Source of the DNA: Methanococcoides burtonii DSM 6242
GTDB lineage: Archaea; Halobacteriota; Methanosarcinia; Methanosarcinales; Methanosarcinaceae
DNA length: 64,000 nucleotides
Assembly: GCF_000013725.1 (NCBI RefSeq)
Contig: NC_007955.1
Coordinates: forward strand, 403,579-467,578
Direction: 5' to 3'
Below the pieces are notes generated by a model. The model did no database searches and was not told the DNA's origin. It was given only the letters and a program-made list of their open reading frames with translations. The position numbers and the translations under genes were made by a program. Positions 1 through 9,485 of the stretch are shown piece by piece (position 1 is the first letter of the stretch; each line of letters opens with the position of its first letter).

Positions 1-1768
1 CGGAGTTATCCTTGGTCATCAGGGTATAAAGTCCGCATATGAGACTGGAAGAGGGCCTATCAAGATACGGGCGGTTACCTCTATAGAAGAAATGAAGAAC
101 GACAAGAAGCGTATCGTTGTTTCGGAACTGCCATACCAGGTCAATAAATCAAGATTAATCGAAAACATTGCTGCTCTTGTAAGGGAAAAGAAGATAGTCG
201 GCATTTCAGACCTTCGTGATGAATCTGACCGTGATGGTATCCGCGTTTCTATTGAACTTACAAGGAACACAAATCCTGAAGTTATACTGAACCAGCTTTA
301 CAAGCATACCCAGATGCAGACGACTTTTGGTATCATCAACCTTGCACTTGTCGATAATATTCCAAGGGAATTGACCCTTAAGGAACTGCTTCAGATATAC
401 CTTGAGCATAGGATCGATGTCATACTCAAACGTTCCATGTTCGATATGAGAAAGGCTGATGAGAAAGCCCATATCCTTAAGGGATTAATGATCGCTCTTG
501 ACCATATCGATGAGGTCATAGCTCTGATTCGCGGTTCAAATGCTGTGGATGAGGCCAAGGAAGGGCTAATGACCAGGTTCGGGCTTGATGAAGTTCAAGC
601 AAAGGCCATCCTGGATATGCGTTTGCAGAAGTTGACAGGACTGGAAAGGCAGAAGATAGAGGATGAGCATGGAGAGCTTGTCAAGCTTATCGAGGACCTG
701 AAAGACATCATTGAAAGTGATGAAAGGAAATATAGCATCATAAAGGAAGAGTTACATGCCATCCGCGAAAGGTTTGCAGATAAGCGAAGGACAGAGATCA
801 CAGGTTCACATGTCGAATTTGAGGATGAGGATCTGATCCCTGTAGAAGAGGTTATCGTTACGATCACCAATAGCGGCTATATCAAGAGGATGCCTGTGGA
901 TACCTACAGTCAGCAGCACAGGGGTGGAAAAGGAGTCATTGGAATGGAAACAAAGGAACAGGATGTCGTTGAAGATATCTTTATATCATCCACTCATGAT
1001 TACCTGATGTTCTTCACCAACCGCGGAAAAGTCCACTGGAAAAAGGTTTACGGTCTCCCAGAAGGAAGTCGTCAGTCAAAGGGTAAGGCTGTTGTAAACC
1101 TGCTTGATCTTGCTGAGAATGAATCCGTTACTGCAACAATAACAGTGAAGGAATTCGAAGAGGATAAGTTCTTATTTATGGCAACACGAATGGGAACTGT
1201 AAAGAAGACCCCATTGTCGGATTTCAGTAATGTGAGAAAGGCCGGTATCATTGCGCTCAAACTTGATGAAGGGGACGAGCTTGTCAATGTGGCACTCACG
1301 GACGGCTCCAAGGAAATAATGATGGTCTCAAGACATGGAAAGGCCATCAGATTCTGTGAAAGGGATGTCCGTCCAATGGGTCGTACTGCAAGAGGTGTTC
1401 GTGGAATGAGGCTTACCGGCGATGATATTGTGGTAAGTCTTGATATTGTTGACCTGAGCACAAAACTACTCACCATCACAGAGAACGGATATGGAAAACG
1501 TACAACGTTTGACGAGTACCGTGGAATGAAACGTGGCGGACAGGGTGTGATCACCATAGTGACAAGTCTCAGGAACGGTCCTGTAATAAATGTAAAGGCC
1601 GTTAAAGAGGAAGATGAGGTCATGGTGACAAGTTCTGAAGGAATTTTCATCAGAATTCCTGTGAAGGATATACGTGCACAGGGAAGAAACACACAGGGTG
1701 TCAAAATTATGAATGTGCGCCCCGGCGACAAGGTTGTGGGTGTTGCAAGAATTAAAAATGAGGAATGA
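1..1768 (+). CDS. gyrA: DNA gyrase subunit A, C-terminal part (5' end outside window)
   Basis: This is the A subunit of DNA gyrase, which cuts and rejoins DNA while introducing negative supercoils. The frame is open from base 2 with no start inside the window, so the active-site tyrosine region lies upstream. The visible part covers the end of the breakage-reunion domain, its coiled-coil region (roughly bases 350-800) and then the beta-pinwheel C-terminal domain. The GyrA box appears as QHRGGKG at about 914-934, a one-residue variant of the classical QRRGGKG motif, and this marks a true gyrase rather than topoisomerase IV. Related degenerate repeats such as KRGGQG follow near 1530. Gyrase in methanogens is of bacterial origin. 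The gene ends 67 bases before pdxS, which has its own promoter. Confidence 0.96.
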   Translation, partial: GVILGHQGIKSAYETGRGPIKIRAVTSIEEMKNDKKRIVVSELPYQVNKSRLIENIAALVREKKIVGISDLRDESDRDGIRVSIELTRNTNPEVILNQLYKHTQMQTTFGIINLALVDNIPRELTLKELLQIYLEHRIDVILKRSMFDMRKADEKAHILKGLMIALDHIDEVIALIRGSNAVDEAKEGLMTRFGLDEVQAKAILDMRLQKLTGLERQKIEDEHGELVKLIEDLKDIIESDERKYSIIKEELHAIRERFADKRRTEITGSHVEFEDEDLIPVEEVIVTITNSGYIKRMPVDTYSQQHRGGKGVIGMETKEQDVVEDIFISSTHDYLMFFTNRGKVHWKKVYGLPEGSRQSKGKAVVNLLDLAENESVTATITVKEFEEDKFLFMATRMGTVKKTPLSDFSNVRKAGIIALKLDEGDELVNVALTDGSKEIMMVSRHGKAIRFCERDVRPMGRTARGVRGMRLTGDDIVVSLDIVDLSTKLLTITENGYGKRTTFDEYRGMKRGGQGVITIVTSLRNGPVINVKAVKEEDEVMVTSSEGIFIRIPVKDIRAQGRNTQGVKIMNVRPGDKVVGVARIKNEE

Positions 1769-1782
1769 CACAAACTAAACAC

Positions 1783-1791
1783 TTTTAAATA
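1783..1791 (+). promoter_or_regulatory. TATA box for pdxS
   Basis: TTTTAAATA lies 45 bases upstream of the pdxS start, in the short gap after gyrA. Position and composition fit an archaeal box A; this is inferred from sequence only. Confidence 0.5.
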
Positions 1792-1835
1792 TTGACCATA
1801 TTTACTAGACTAAATCAGCTTAAAGGATGATCATT

Positions 1836-2732
1836 ATGGAACTTGAAAAATTAAGACACGGTACAGAACTTATCAAACGCGGCTTTGCAAAGATGCAGAA
1901 AGGCGGCGTTATCATGGACGTTACGACCCCTGAGGAAGCAAAGATCGCTGAAGAGGCAGGAGCTGTTGCAGTTATGGCACTCCACGCAGTCCCTTCAGAC
2001 ATAAGAAAGGAAGGCGGCGTTGCAAGGATGGCAGACCCACAGGTAACTGCTGACATCATTGCATCTGTAACAATTCCGGTAATGGCAAAAGCAAGGATCG
2101 GACATTTCGTTGAAGCTGAGATTCTTCAGGCACTTGGCTCCGACATGATCGATGAGTCTGAAGTACTTACACCTGCAGATGAGGAGTTCCACATCGATAA
2201 GACACAGTTCACCGTTCCTTTCGTATGTGGTGCACGTAACCTCGGTGAAGCACTGAGAAGGATCAACGAGGGTGCAGCTATGATACGCACAAAGGGCGAA
2301 GCTGGTACCGGAGATGTAAGAGAGGCTGTACGCCACATGAAGCAGATACTGGGCGAGATCAGGACACTTAAGGGAATGACAAAGGAAGAGCTTATCATGG
2401 CTGCAAGGGACATCGAAGCACCTATTGAGCTTGTTATGGAAACTGCAGAGATGCAGCGTCTTCCTGTTGTGAACTTCGCAGCTGGCGGAATTGCAACTCC
2501 TGCAGATGCAGCTCTTATGATGAGACTTGGCGCTGACGGTGTTTTTGTCGGTTCAGGTATCTTCAAGGCAGAGAAGCCGGAAGTAATGGCAAAAGCTATT
2601 GTTGAGGCTGTTAACAACTACAACAATCCTGAAGTACTTGCTGAGGTATCAAAAGGTATCGGTGCAGGTATGAAAGGTATCAGTGTAGATTCAATCCCAG
2701 AGGATCAGGTTCTCCAGACTCGTGGCTGGTAA
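1836..2732 (+). CDS. pdxS: Pyridoxal 5'-phosphate synthase, synthase subunit PdxS
   Basis: PdxS condenses ribose 5-phosphate, glyceraldehyde 3-phosphate and ammonia into pyridoxal phosphate (DXP-independent vitamin B6 pathway). The 298-residue product is full length for the family. Family hallmarks are visible: Asp28 in GGVIMDVT, the Schiff-base lysine Lys85 in [10 protein letters not shown] and the second lysine Lys153 in [10 protein letters not shown], plus the phosphate-binding GGIATPADA and GVFVGSGIF segments. An ATG at 1827 is in frame but lies inside the ribosome-binding stretch GGATGATC, so the ATG at 1836 is preferred. pdxT follows on the same strand and supplies ammonia. Confidence 0.97.
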   Translation: MELEKLRHGTELIKRGFAKMQKGGVIMDVTTPEEAKIAEEAGAVAVMALHAVPSDIRKEGGVARMADPQVTADIIASVTIPVMAKARIGHFVEAEILQALGSDMIDESEVLTPADEEFHIDKTQFTVPFVCGARNLGEALRRINEGAAMIRTKGEAGTGDVREAVRHMKQILGEIRTLKGMTKEELIMAARDIEAPIELVMETAEMQRLPVVNFAAGGIATPADAALMMRLGADGVFVGSGIFKAEKPEVMAKAIVEAVNNYNNPEVLAEVSKGIGAGMKGISVDSIPEDQVLQTRGW

Positions 2733-2768
2733 CCTTTCCTTTTTTACTTCTTTTTATTGGTGTTAATT

Positions 2769-3365
2769 ATGCGTATTGGCGTTATCGCTATTCAGGGCGA
2801 TGTTTCTGAACATGTTGAATCTCTTGAGCGTGCTCTTGCAGAACGCGGAGCAACTGCTGAAATAGTTAATATCAAGCACAAGGGCATCGTTCCCACCTGT
2901 GACGGACTTGTGTTTCCTGGCGGAGAAAGTACAACACTTGGTCGCCTCATCTTAAGGGAAGGTATTGACGCAGAGATTAAGGATGCAAAAGAACAAGGCA
3001 TTCCCATTATGGGAACCTGTGCAGGTCTCATCCTGACCGCAAAAGCAGGCGATTCACAGGTAGAGAAGACACACCAGCATCTGTTAGGACTTATGGATAT
3101 AAAGGTCAACAGAAATGCCTTTGGAAGACAGTTCCAATCGTTCGAGGTCGGGCTTGAAATATCATTCCTCGATTCCCCATACAATGCCGTCTTTATCAGA
3201 GCTCCTGCAATTACCGAAGCAGGAGAGGGTGTAAAGGTCCTTGCCTCCATCGATGGCAAGATCGTTGCTGCAGAGCAGGATAATGTGCTGGCATTTGCAT
3301 TCCATCCTGAGCTGACCGATGATATGAGGGTTCACCAGTATTTCCTTGACAAGTTATTCAATTGA
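2769..3365 (+). CDS. pdxT: Pyridoxal 5'-phosphate synthase, glutaminase subunit PdxT
   Basis: PdxT hydrolyses glutamine and channels ammonia to PdxS in the 12+12 PLP synthase complex. The 198-residue protein has the class I glutaminase layout: GGES at 51-54, nucleophile Cys84 in MGTCAGLIL, and the His179/Glu181 pair in FHPEL. The ATG at 2769 is chosen because GGTG lies just upstream (2759-2762) and the next residues read MRIGVIAIQGD, the usual N-terminus; TTG at 2757 and GTG at 2760 are in frame but overlap that site. It lies 36 bases after pdxS and is probably cotranscribed. Confidence 0.97.
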   Translation: MRIGVIAIQGDVSEHVESLERALAERGATAEIVNIKHKGIVPTCDGLVFPGGESTTLGRLILREGIDAEIKDAKEQGIPIMGTCAGLILTAKAGDSQVEKTHQHLLGLMDIKVNRNAFGRQFQSFEVGLEISFLDSPYNAVFIRAPAITEAGEGVKVLASIDGKIVAAEQDNVLAFAFHPELTDDMRVHQYFLDKLFN

Positions 3366-3624
3366 TCTGTTTTATTTTATTGCATTCTGTAGAAGACATA
3401 TCCGTAATCATCAGGACATTCCCCATACATCCCAAATATGACAGTTTCAATCAATTTTCATTAGAAAATGCTCAAAACTGTCAAACTTGTAATGGATGAA
3501 TATAGTGACATAACGTATCACAATATCAAATATTATGTCAGGTTAATATTAATTCCCTCCATTGAAGGGTTGATCAACAAGGATCTTCTAACTTATCTTA
3601 AAAATAAAAAAAGAAAAGTGGAGA

Positions 3625-4545
3625 TTATTTCTTCTCTTTGGCATATGCCACAAGTGCTTCTTTGATACCCCACTTGAAAGCCACGACAACAGCGAATCCC
3701 CATGCAAGTGGTCCCATAAGCAGATAGAAGATACTCGTATCGATGAGCATTGTATCAAGTGCAAGCAATACCAGTATGAGTGCAAGGAACCCTTTGAGTA
3801 ATGGAATCCAAACATTACTTCCCTCTACTTCCATTCCTTCCATGATACCTTTTAGGTAATCTGTAAGGAGATCAAGTACCAATAACCCAACTATCAGTAT
3901 GAGAACACCTGCAAATAAACTGGGTATGTAATTGAGTATGTCTGTTAAGAACTTAGATACGACATCCAATCCCAGTATATTAGAAGCTGCCAGAATAAAG
4001 ATCAAGTATCCAAAAGCTTTTACGATACCTGCAATAATTCCCGAAATTTTCAAGTTTGCCGCTTCAAGTCCTTTTCCGATTCCACTGTTTTGTATCTTTT
4101 CATCAATACCAGATGCAATCAAGATCGTCTTTATGAACCCTGTCAAGAAATCAACGATAAGCAACCCAATTATAAGAATTACCGCTGCAGATATTACAAG
4201 AGGCAGGAATAATATGATCTGTGCGAGGAAATTTGCCACAATCTGTATCTTCAGTATGTCTATAATGATCACAGCAAATATGATATAGACGAACCATTTG
4301 ATTATGCTACCAAACATTGCAACGGTGGTAGATCCAGTTCTTTCGATCATGCCGCCTAAGAATGTTTTATCGATGAGGTCATCCAGACCTATCTTATCAA
4401 GGACCTTTGCTCCGATCTTTCCAAGGATTTTTCCGACAAACATTCCTACTATCATCAACATGATGACAGCTACAAGTATCGGAATAAATGCAATGAACTG
4501 ATCCACCATTCCAAATAAACTTCCCAGTATCGGTGATTCTACCAT
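3625..4545 (-). CDS. Multi-pass membrane protein with TM-helix repeats (small-conductance channel-like)
   Basis: A very hydrophobic protein of about 306 residues built from three similar units. Each unit has a pair of membrane segments followed by an amphipathic stretch with GxILGKI, GLLIVDFLTGFIK or GLLVLDLLTDYLK. This resembles the conserved TM-helix repeat family found in small mechanosensitive channel-like proteins of archaea and bacteria. No ligand or catalytic residue is evident. The first in-frame ATG is at 4560, but GGGGGAA just after it makes a better ribosome-binding site for the ATG at 4545. The gene converges on pdxT and stands alone. Its role in osmotic or ion homeostasis is inferred from family resemblance only. 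Confidence 0.7.
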   Translation of the reverse strand: MVESPILGSLFGMVDQFIAFIPILVAVIMLMIVGMFVGKILGKIGAKVLDKIGLDDLIDKTFLGGMIERTGSTTVAMFGSIIKWFVYIIFAVIIIDILKIQIVANFLAQIILFLPLVISAAVILIIGLLIVDFLTGFIKTILIASGIDEKIQNSGIGKGLEAANLKISGIIAGIVKAFGYLIFILAASNILGLDVVSKFLTDILNYIPSLFAGVLILIVGLLVLDLLTDYLKGIMEGMEVEGSNVWIPLLKGFLALILVLLALDTMLIDTSIFYLLMGPLAWGFAVVVAFKWGIKEALVAYAKEKK

Positions 4546-4560
4546 TATATATTCCCCCAT

Positions 4561-5079
4561 CTATTTATTTATTTATTCTATTCATTATGTAGAAGAAATA
4601 TTCTAAACTCAGATATCTCTCATACACCACTCCATCTTTAAATTTGGCATGTTTGTATTTAAGGCTTCTGCCTATAATATATCATACAGTAATTAACACA
4701 AAATATATTAAAAATAGGATAATCATTTTGAATCAAGAGCTGGTCTTTCCAGTGTTCTGTAGAAATCTTTATAAGGCAAAAAAGAAAAGTTTGCATAACT
4801 TGTACTTTTAACAAAAAATGATGTTATAATTAGAATATAAGTTCTTTACACGATTATTTACTTCCATTTCCTTTTGTGATATGTTTGCAATACGAGACCG
4901 TTCGTTTTAAATCATGTATGTACTTTTATTTTCATTGATGTCTTTTTTAAGTCATTCAATTATATCATTTTAGAAGAATAACTTCGAAACATTAATGTAT
5001 GGTACTTGTTAACAGATGTCAGCATTAGTGCGTGTTATGTGGTAGCATATACCAGGCAAAAAAATGGCAAGTGATAACT
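4561..5079. other. AT-rich intergenic region between divergent genes
   Basis: No coding region was found here. Four tandem TTTA units lie at about 4563-4578, next to the start of the leftward membrane protein gene. CTTTATAAGG at 4767-4776 resembles an archaeal TATA box pointing right, which would give the 39-residue protein and symporter a leader of about 280 bases. No riboswitch fold was recognised. Confidence 0.5.
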
Positions 5080-5199
5080 ATGTTAGGAATTGATGATCCT
5101 CAAATCTGGTTGGCATATATATTGTGCATTGTTAGTGCATTGGGATGTATGGTCTATGGTCTTTTGAAGTGGAATGAAGAGGAAAGCGAGGAGTGGTAA
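5080..5199 (+). CDS. 39-residue single-span membrane protein, symporter accessory type
   Basis: A short gene with ATG at 5080 and TAA at 5197, preceded by GTGAT as ribosome-binding site. The product begins MLGIDDPQIWLAYILCIV, has one membrane span (about residues 9-29) and ends in an acidic tail NEEESEEW. It stops three bases before the symporter's GTG, and its last codons contain that gene's Shine-Dalgarno sequence (GGAGTGGT, 5190-5197), so the two are almost certainly translationally coupled. Similar tiny proteins with an LGIDDP start sit beside SSS-family symporters in other archaea and bacteria and are called symporter small accessory proteins; I recall this from general knowledge and have not searched. 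A role in assembly or regulation of the symporter is inferred. Confidence 0.8.
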   Translation: MLGIDDPQIWLAYILCIVSALGCMVYGLLKWNEEESEEW

Positions 5200-5202
5200 T
5201 AA

Positions 5203-6795
5203 GTGGCAGTAAATACTTCAACACTTGGTATCTTCGTTCTTGTATATCTTCTCGCAGTATTTTACTGTGGCTGGTTGGCTTACAAAAGGACGAAGGATGT
5301 AGAAGACTACATGCTTGCCGGAAGGAAGGTAAATCCTTATATTCTTGCTCTTTCCTATGGTGCTGCTTTCATCAGTACAGCGGCTATAATCGGGTTTGGA
5401 GGAGTGACGGGAACACTTGGTCTTGGAACTCTCTGGCTTGTGTTCATGAATATCTTTGTGGGTATCTTTATAGCGTTCGTGGTATTTGGTGCAAGGACCA
5501 GAAGGATAGGTTTGAACCTTGGTGCTGTAACTTTCCCTGAACTTATCGGAAGGCGTTTCCAGTCTCGTTTCATTCAAGGCTATTCTGGTGCTCTCATTGC
5601 TCTTTTTATGCCTCTTTATGCCGGTATAGTCCTTATTGGCGGTGCAAGGTTCATGGAAACCGCACTTTCAATAGATTACAATATTGCAGTACTTATTCTG
5701 ATAGTCATCGTAGCAGCTTATGTTATTACGGGTGGTCTGCTTGCTGTTATGTACACAGATGCACTTCAGGGAACTTTGATGTTCGTTGGGATGTCAATTC
5801 TTCTGGTATTGACCTATACTAAGCTCGGTGGTGTGGTAGAAGCTCATCAGGCACTTACGAACCTTGCTCCACTGGTTCCTGAATCTCTTGCAGCAGGTGG
5901 TCATCAGGGCTGGACTGCAATGCCCGTATTTGGTTCTCCGATCTGGTGGACAATGGTCTCAACCATTATTCTTGGTGTTGGCATTGGTGTATTGGCACAG
6001 CCACAACTTGCTGTCAGGTTCATGACAGTCGATAGTAAGAAATCCCTGAATAGAGCAGTTTTCGCAGGCGGTCCGTTCATTCTTATGATGGCGGGCGTAG
6101 CATACATTGTAGGTGGCCTTTCAAACGTCCATTTTTTCAATACGGTGGGAATGATCTCCATTGATGTTGCAAAAGGAAATCTCGATCTTATCATGCCTGA
6201 ATACATTAACAGTGCAATGCCTGAATTGTTCGTTATCTTTTTCATGATAACTTTGCTTGCAGCGGCGATGTCCACATTAAGTTCACAGTTCCACACAATG
6301 GGAACAGCTATCGGCCATGATTTTTACCGTGAGTTCCTTATGAAAGGAAATGCGGGCAATACAGTTACGGTTACCAAATTTGGTATAATTGTGACCATTA
6401 TATTCAGTGTAATACTCGCATACATTCTACCGATCAGCATAATTGCAAGGGCAACTGCTATCTTCTTCGGACTTTGTGCAGCAGCTTTCCTTCCGATGTA
6501 TATTGGTGCATTGTTCTGGAAGAGGATGACAAAGGAAGGCGCTATTGCAAGTCTTGTTGTGGGTACTTTTAGTAGCCTGTTCTGGCTGGCATTCGTGCAT
6601 ATAAAAGAAGCAGCACCTCTTGGCATCTGCAAGGCTCTTTTTGGAACCGATACTTTACTTACAGGTACCTGGACAGTCGTTGACCCAATTCTGATTGCTT
6701 TTCCTCTTGCAACGATAGCTGCAGTGAGTGTGAGTCTTATGACAAAACAGCCATCAAAGGAACACCTCAATACGTGTTATGGTAAGAAGTTCTGA
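5203..6795 (+). CDS. Sodium:solute symporter (SSS family)
   Basis: A 530-residue membrane protein with about 13 hydrophobic spans, the normal size and topology of the solute:sodium symporter family. The N-terminus has the family pattern of a first span followed by AGRKVNPYILALSYGAAFIS and an early GFGG segment. Also visible are the Na+-site-like YTDALQG and LAAAMSTLSSQFH segments. The substrate cannot be read from sequence; SSS proteins carry proline, pantothenate, acetate and others. The start is GTG at 5203, set by GGAGTGGT at 5190-5197. It is coupled to the 39-residue protein upstream and ends at a clear hairpin terminator. Confidence 0.92.
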   Translation: MAVNTSTLGIFVLVYLLAVFYCGWLAYKRTKDVEDYMLAGRKVNPYILALSYGAAFISTAAIIGFGGVTGTLGLGTLWLVFMNIFVGIFIAFVVFGARTRRIGLNLGAVTFPELIGRRFQSRFIQGYSGALIALFMPLYAGIVLIGGARFMETALSIDYNIAVLILIVIVAAYVITGGLLAVMYTDALQGTLMFVGMSILLVLTYTKLGGVVEAHQALTNLAPLVPESLAAGGHQGWTAMPVFGSPIWWTMVSTIILGVGIGVLAQPQLAVRFMTVDSKKSLNRAVFAGGPFILMMAGVAYIVGGLSNVHFFNTVGMISIDVAKGNLDLIMPEYINSAMPELFVIFFMITLLAAAMSTLSSQFHTMGTAIGHDFYREFLMKGNAGNTVTVTKFGIIVTIIFSVILAYILPISIIARATAIFFGLCAAAFLPMYIGALFWKRMTKEGAIASLVVGTFSSLFWLAFVHIKEAAPLGICKALFGTDTLLTGTWTVVDPILIAFPLATIAAVSVSLMTKQPSKEHLNTCYGKKF

Positions 6796-6823
6796 TATCA
6801 GTTCATTGAAATCTATGACATTG

Positions 6824-6853
6824 GGCAGCATTTAGCTGCCTCTTTCTTTTTTT
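6824..6853 (+). terminator. Hairpin terminator after the symporter
   Basis: GGCAGC (6824-6829) and GCTGCC (6835-6840) form a perfect 6-bp stem with a 5-base loop, followed by TCTTTCTTTTTTT. The form is that of an intrinsic terminator. Confidence 0.75.
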
Positions 6854-6876
6854 ACCATTTTAAAATGATGAACATC

Positions 6877-6885
6877 CTTATATAG
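6877..6885 (+). promoter_or_regulatory. TATA box for the DUF1638 gene
   Basis: CTTATATAG lies about 45 bases before the ATG at 6930 and just after the upstream terminator, a good position for an archaeal core promoter. Confidence 0.5.
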
Positions 6886-6929
6886 TTCTGATAATCAACA
6901 TTATCCAGCTATTGTATGAGGAATAACAG

Positions 6930-7739
6930 ATGCCTGTAATGAGTCTTATTGGATGCCGGATGTTCGAGGATGAGATAGTTCATCTGGTGGAGAACGAACC
7001 GCTTATAGATGAGCTTATTGTGGTGGAGAACAAGGATTGTTCACGTCTAATGGAAAAGCTTGATGATGTTGGGATCTCCTACAAACTTGTTCCTGAAACA
7101 TCCCTGAACTCCGCTTACAAGGGCAATTGTCAGGATAAATACTGTTTTATCATCAATATCCTTGAGTTTGCTTTGCATGCTATACCTCAAAACCTTAAAT
7201 CTGAGGTATATAAGGCAGTTGAGGACATGGCCGACTTTTCGGATGGTATCTTGTTGTTCTACGGGCTTTGTGGAAATGTTCTTGGCAAGGTCGAAGAAGA
7301 GCTTGGTGATCTGGATTGCAGGATCTGTATCCTTAAGGAAGAGAATGGCGAGATCGTTGATGATTGTATTGGAGCTGTACTTGGTGGCAGGGATGCATAT
7401 CTTGAACAACTTAAGAGTTTCAAGGGTGTAGGTACATTTTTCCTTACTCCTATGTGGGCAGCCAATTGGGGAGATATGCTCGTTGCCGGAGGTTTTGGTA
7501 AAGACCCTACTGATGTTAAAACCTCAAAGTGGGTTTTCGATTCCATTGGCTACAAAAAAGTTGCGAAATTGAATACCGGTCTGCATTACGAAAAGGAGTT
7601 CGATAATATCGTTAAGGAATTTGCCAATATCTTTGAGTTCGATATTCTGAACATCGAGGGTACCCTTGACCTTGTGGAGAGATGTTATCGTGATTTCAGG
7701 GATGAAATTCTTGAAGGCCATCATGAAAAGCTCGATTGA
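6930..7739 (+). CDS. DUF1638 domain protein
   Basis: A soluble 269-residue protein of the DUF1638 type, a family of unknown biochemical function that is common in Methanosarcinales and often found near corrinoid methyltransferase genes. It starts MPVMSLIGCRMFEDEIVHLV. Conserved-looking features are GCRMFEDE near the N-terminus, the segment LLFYGLCGN at about 106-114, and TPMWAANWGDM at about 173-183. The Cys residues in GCRM and GLCGN could bind a metal, but that is speculation. It has its own promoter and is not in an obvious operon; ribL follows after 84 bases. Confidence 0.75.
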   Translation: MPVMSLIGCRMFEDEIVHLVENEPLIDELIVVENKDCSRLMEKLDDVGISYKLVPETSLNSAYKGNCQDKYCFIINILEFALHAIPQNLKSEVYKAVEDMADFSDGILLFYGLCGNVLGKVEEELGDLDCRICILKEENGEIVDDCIGAVLGGRDAYLEQLKSFKGVGTFFLTPMWAANWGDMLVAGGFGKDPTDVKTSKWVFDSIGYKKVAKLNTGLHYEKEFDNIVKEFANIFEFDILNIEGTLDLVERCYRDFRDEILEGHHEKLD

Positions 7740-7823
7740 GCATTCTTCTTTTGCATACTGTTATTAAGGATATTGTCAATGGTTAAAGCAAAATAAAGTT
7801 ATCTTCAAATATGGTGATATTTT

Positions 7824-8255
7824 TTGACACGAGTACTTGCTACGGGAACCTTTGATCTTCTACATCCGGGACATGTTTTTTTCTTGAGACAGGCACGCAG
7901 TTTTGGAGATGAGCTTTATGTCCTTGTTGCAAGGGATTCGATGATAAAGCACAAGGCACAACCTATTGTTCCTGAAGGGCAACGACTTAAGATGATAAGT
8001 GCTTTCGGGGTTGTGGACAAGGCACTTCTTGGAAGCGAGAGTGATATCTTTGAGCCTTTAAAAGAGATCAATCCTGATATCATCGTTCTGGGACATGACC
8101 AGTTCTTCGATACCGGTGAGCTTGAGAAAAATTTGGGTGAGAGGGGCTTTAAAGCAAAGGTAGTACGCATCGATGATGCGATGAAATGTGAACTTTGCAG
8201 TAGTGGAAGAATTATTAAAAGGGTACTTGAAAGGTATGGGCAGAATGAGGAATGA
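7824..8255 (+). CDS. ribL: FAD synthase RibL (archaeal FMN adenylyltransferase)
   Basis: RibL adenylates FMN to FAD. The 143-residue protein is a nucleotidyltransferase fold with the HxGH motif at 14-17 (TFDLLHPGH) and the downstream PEGQRLKMIS segment. The C-terminus has the paired cysteines CELC (Cys122, Cys125) that are characteristic of archaeal RibL and tune its activity. The start codon is TTG at 7824: GGTGAT at 7813-7818 lies five bases upstream, and the product then begins TRVLATGTFD as expected. ribH lies 1.2 kb away on the other strand. Confidence 0.88.
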   Translation: MTRVLATGTFDLLHPGHVFFLRQARSFGDELYVLVARDSMIKHKAQPIVPEGQRLKMISAFGVVDKALLGSESDIFEPLKEINPDIIVLGHDQFFDTGELEKNLGERGFKAKVVRIDDAMKCELCSSGRIIKRVLERYGQNEE

Positions 8256-8293
8256 ATGTTCTCTCTAAAATATATGGAATAAATATGTGAGGG

Positions 8294-9436
8294 TTAAAGG
8301 AGTGTTTCCTCTATCCTCTGAAGTGCCTGTTTTATCCTTTCCTGTGATGTCGCGTAGGATATTCTTACGAAATCCTTTCCACTGAGTCCGAATGCTGAGC
8401 CAGGTGTAACGGCTACATGTGCATCCTGAAGCAGTTTTTCAGCTACTGCGTCACCGTCCCCGAATTCACTGACATCGGCAAATGCATAGAATGCTCCGTC
8501 CGGTCTTTTACATTTGATGCCAATGGTATTCAGTCCATTGATGAGGATGTCCCGTCTGGCTTTGAACTCTTTTAGCATATCATTGACAGGTTCCTGTGGA
8601 CCTTCAAGGGCAGCTACACCACCAAATTGTGCAAAAGTGGTCGCACTGCTTACGGAGTGTGAATGTATCTTCTTGAAGCCTTTCATAAGCTCAGGTATTG
8701 CTGTTACGTAGCCAAGTCTCCAGCCTGTCATTGCGTATGCTTTTGAGAATCCATTGACCGTTATGGTACGCTCATGCATGCCGTCAAGTGAACCCATACT
8801 GATGTGCTTTTTGTCGTAGATGATCTTCTCATATATCTCATCTGAAAGTACCAGAAGGTCGTGATCGACGGCAAGGTCTGCTACTGTTTTGAGCATTTCG
8901 TTGTCAAATACTCCTCCTGTTGGATTGCATGGCGAGTTCACAACAATGAGCTTAGTCTTGTTCGTGATCAGCTCCTCGATCCCGTATGGCATAAAACCGT
9001 TGTCAGGATCAGTTGGTGCCCATACGGGGTTTGCACCTGCGAATTTTATGCAGGGGCTGTAGGATACCCATGACGGGTCCGAAAGGATAGCTTCATCGTT
9101 ATCATCGAGAACTGACATCATGACCTCGAAGATAGCCTGTTTTGCACCAGGTGTGACGAGCACGTCATCGGAGGTCACTTCCAGTTTGTTCTCTGTCTGC
9201 AACTTATTTGCGATAGCTTCCCTCAGTTCAGGTATCCCTGTGGAAGGTGCGTAATGGGTATCACCACGATACATGGCATCTGCTGCTGCTTTGCAGATGT
9301 GGTCAGGTGTGTTGAAATCAGGCTCACCAAGGCTAAAGCTAATGATGTCGATACCTTCACTTTTCATCTTGTTTGCAGCATTGGCGATTTTAATCGTTTC
9401 CGATTCTTCAACACGTTCAAGTCTGGAGGATGGCAT
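8294..9436 (-). CDS. Class I/II aminotransferase, aspartate aminotransferase type
   Basis: A 380-residue fold-type I PLP enzyme, full length. It has the N-terminal SFSLGEPDFNTPDHI signature of the AspC-like subgroup, the NSPCNPTGGVF segment that binds cofactor, LSDEIYEKI, and the Schiff-base lysine Lys232 in NGFSKAYAMTGWRLGY. This subgroup commonly acts on aspartate with 2-oxoglutarate, but several paralogues prefer aromatic or other amino acids, so the substrate is not settled. It is transcribed leftward, with ribH directly upstream on the same strand at a distance of 49 bases. Confidence 0.9.
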   Translation of the reverse strand: MPSSRLERVEESETIKIANAANKMKSEGIDIISFSLGEPDFNTPDHICKAAADAMYRGDTHYAPSTGIPELREAIANKLQTENKLEVTSDDVLVTPGAKQAIFEVMMSVLDDNDEAILSDPSWVSYSPCIKFAGANPVWAPTDPDNGFMPYGIEELITNKTKLIVVNSPCNPTGGVFDNEMLKTVADLAVDHDLLVLSDEIYEKIIYDKKHISMGSLDGMHERTITVNGFSKAYAMTGWRLGYVTAIPELMKGFKKIHSHSVSSATTFAQFGGVAALEGPQEPVNDMLKEFKARRDILINGLNTIGIKCKRPDGAFYAFADVSEFGDGDAVAEKLLQDAHVAVTPGSAFGLSGKDFVRISYATSQERIKQALQRIEETLL

Positions 9437-9485
9437 TTCAGATCACTCTTTAATGTTCGTTTTTAATTAAAGGATGACTCTAATA

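Noticed and set aside
1072-1782. Leftward frame of 236 codons within gyrA
   Set aside because: It is antisense to a well-conserved gene and has no own signals.
3468-3665. Rightward frame of 65 codons between pdxT and the membrane protein
   Set aside because: It lacks a ribosome-binding site and overlaps the 3' end of the leftward gene, and its composition is that of AT-rich spacer.
4755-4767. TTCTGTAGAAATC resembling the IS terminal repeat GGCTCTGTAGAAATC
   Set aside because: Only 12 bases match, without the GGC edge or any transposase sequence nearby; it is likely chance next to a TATA-like element.
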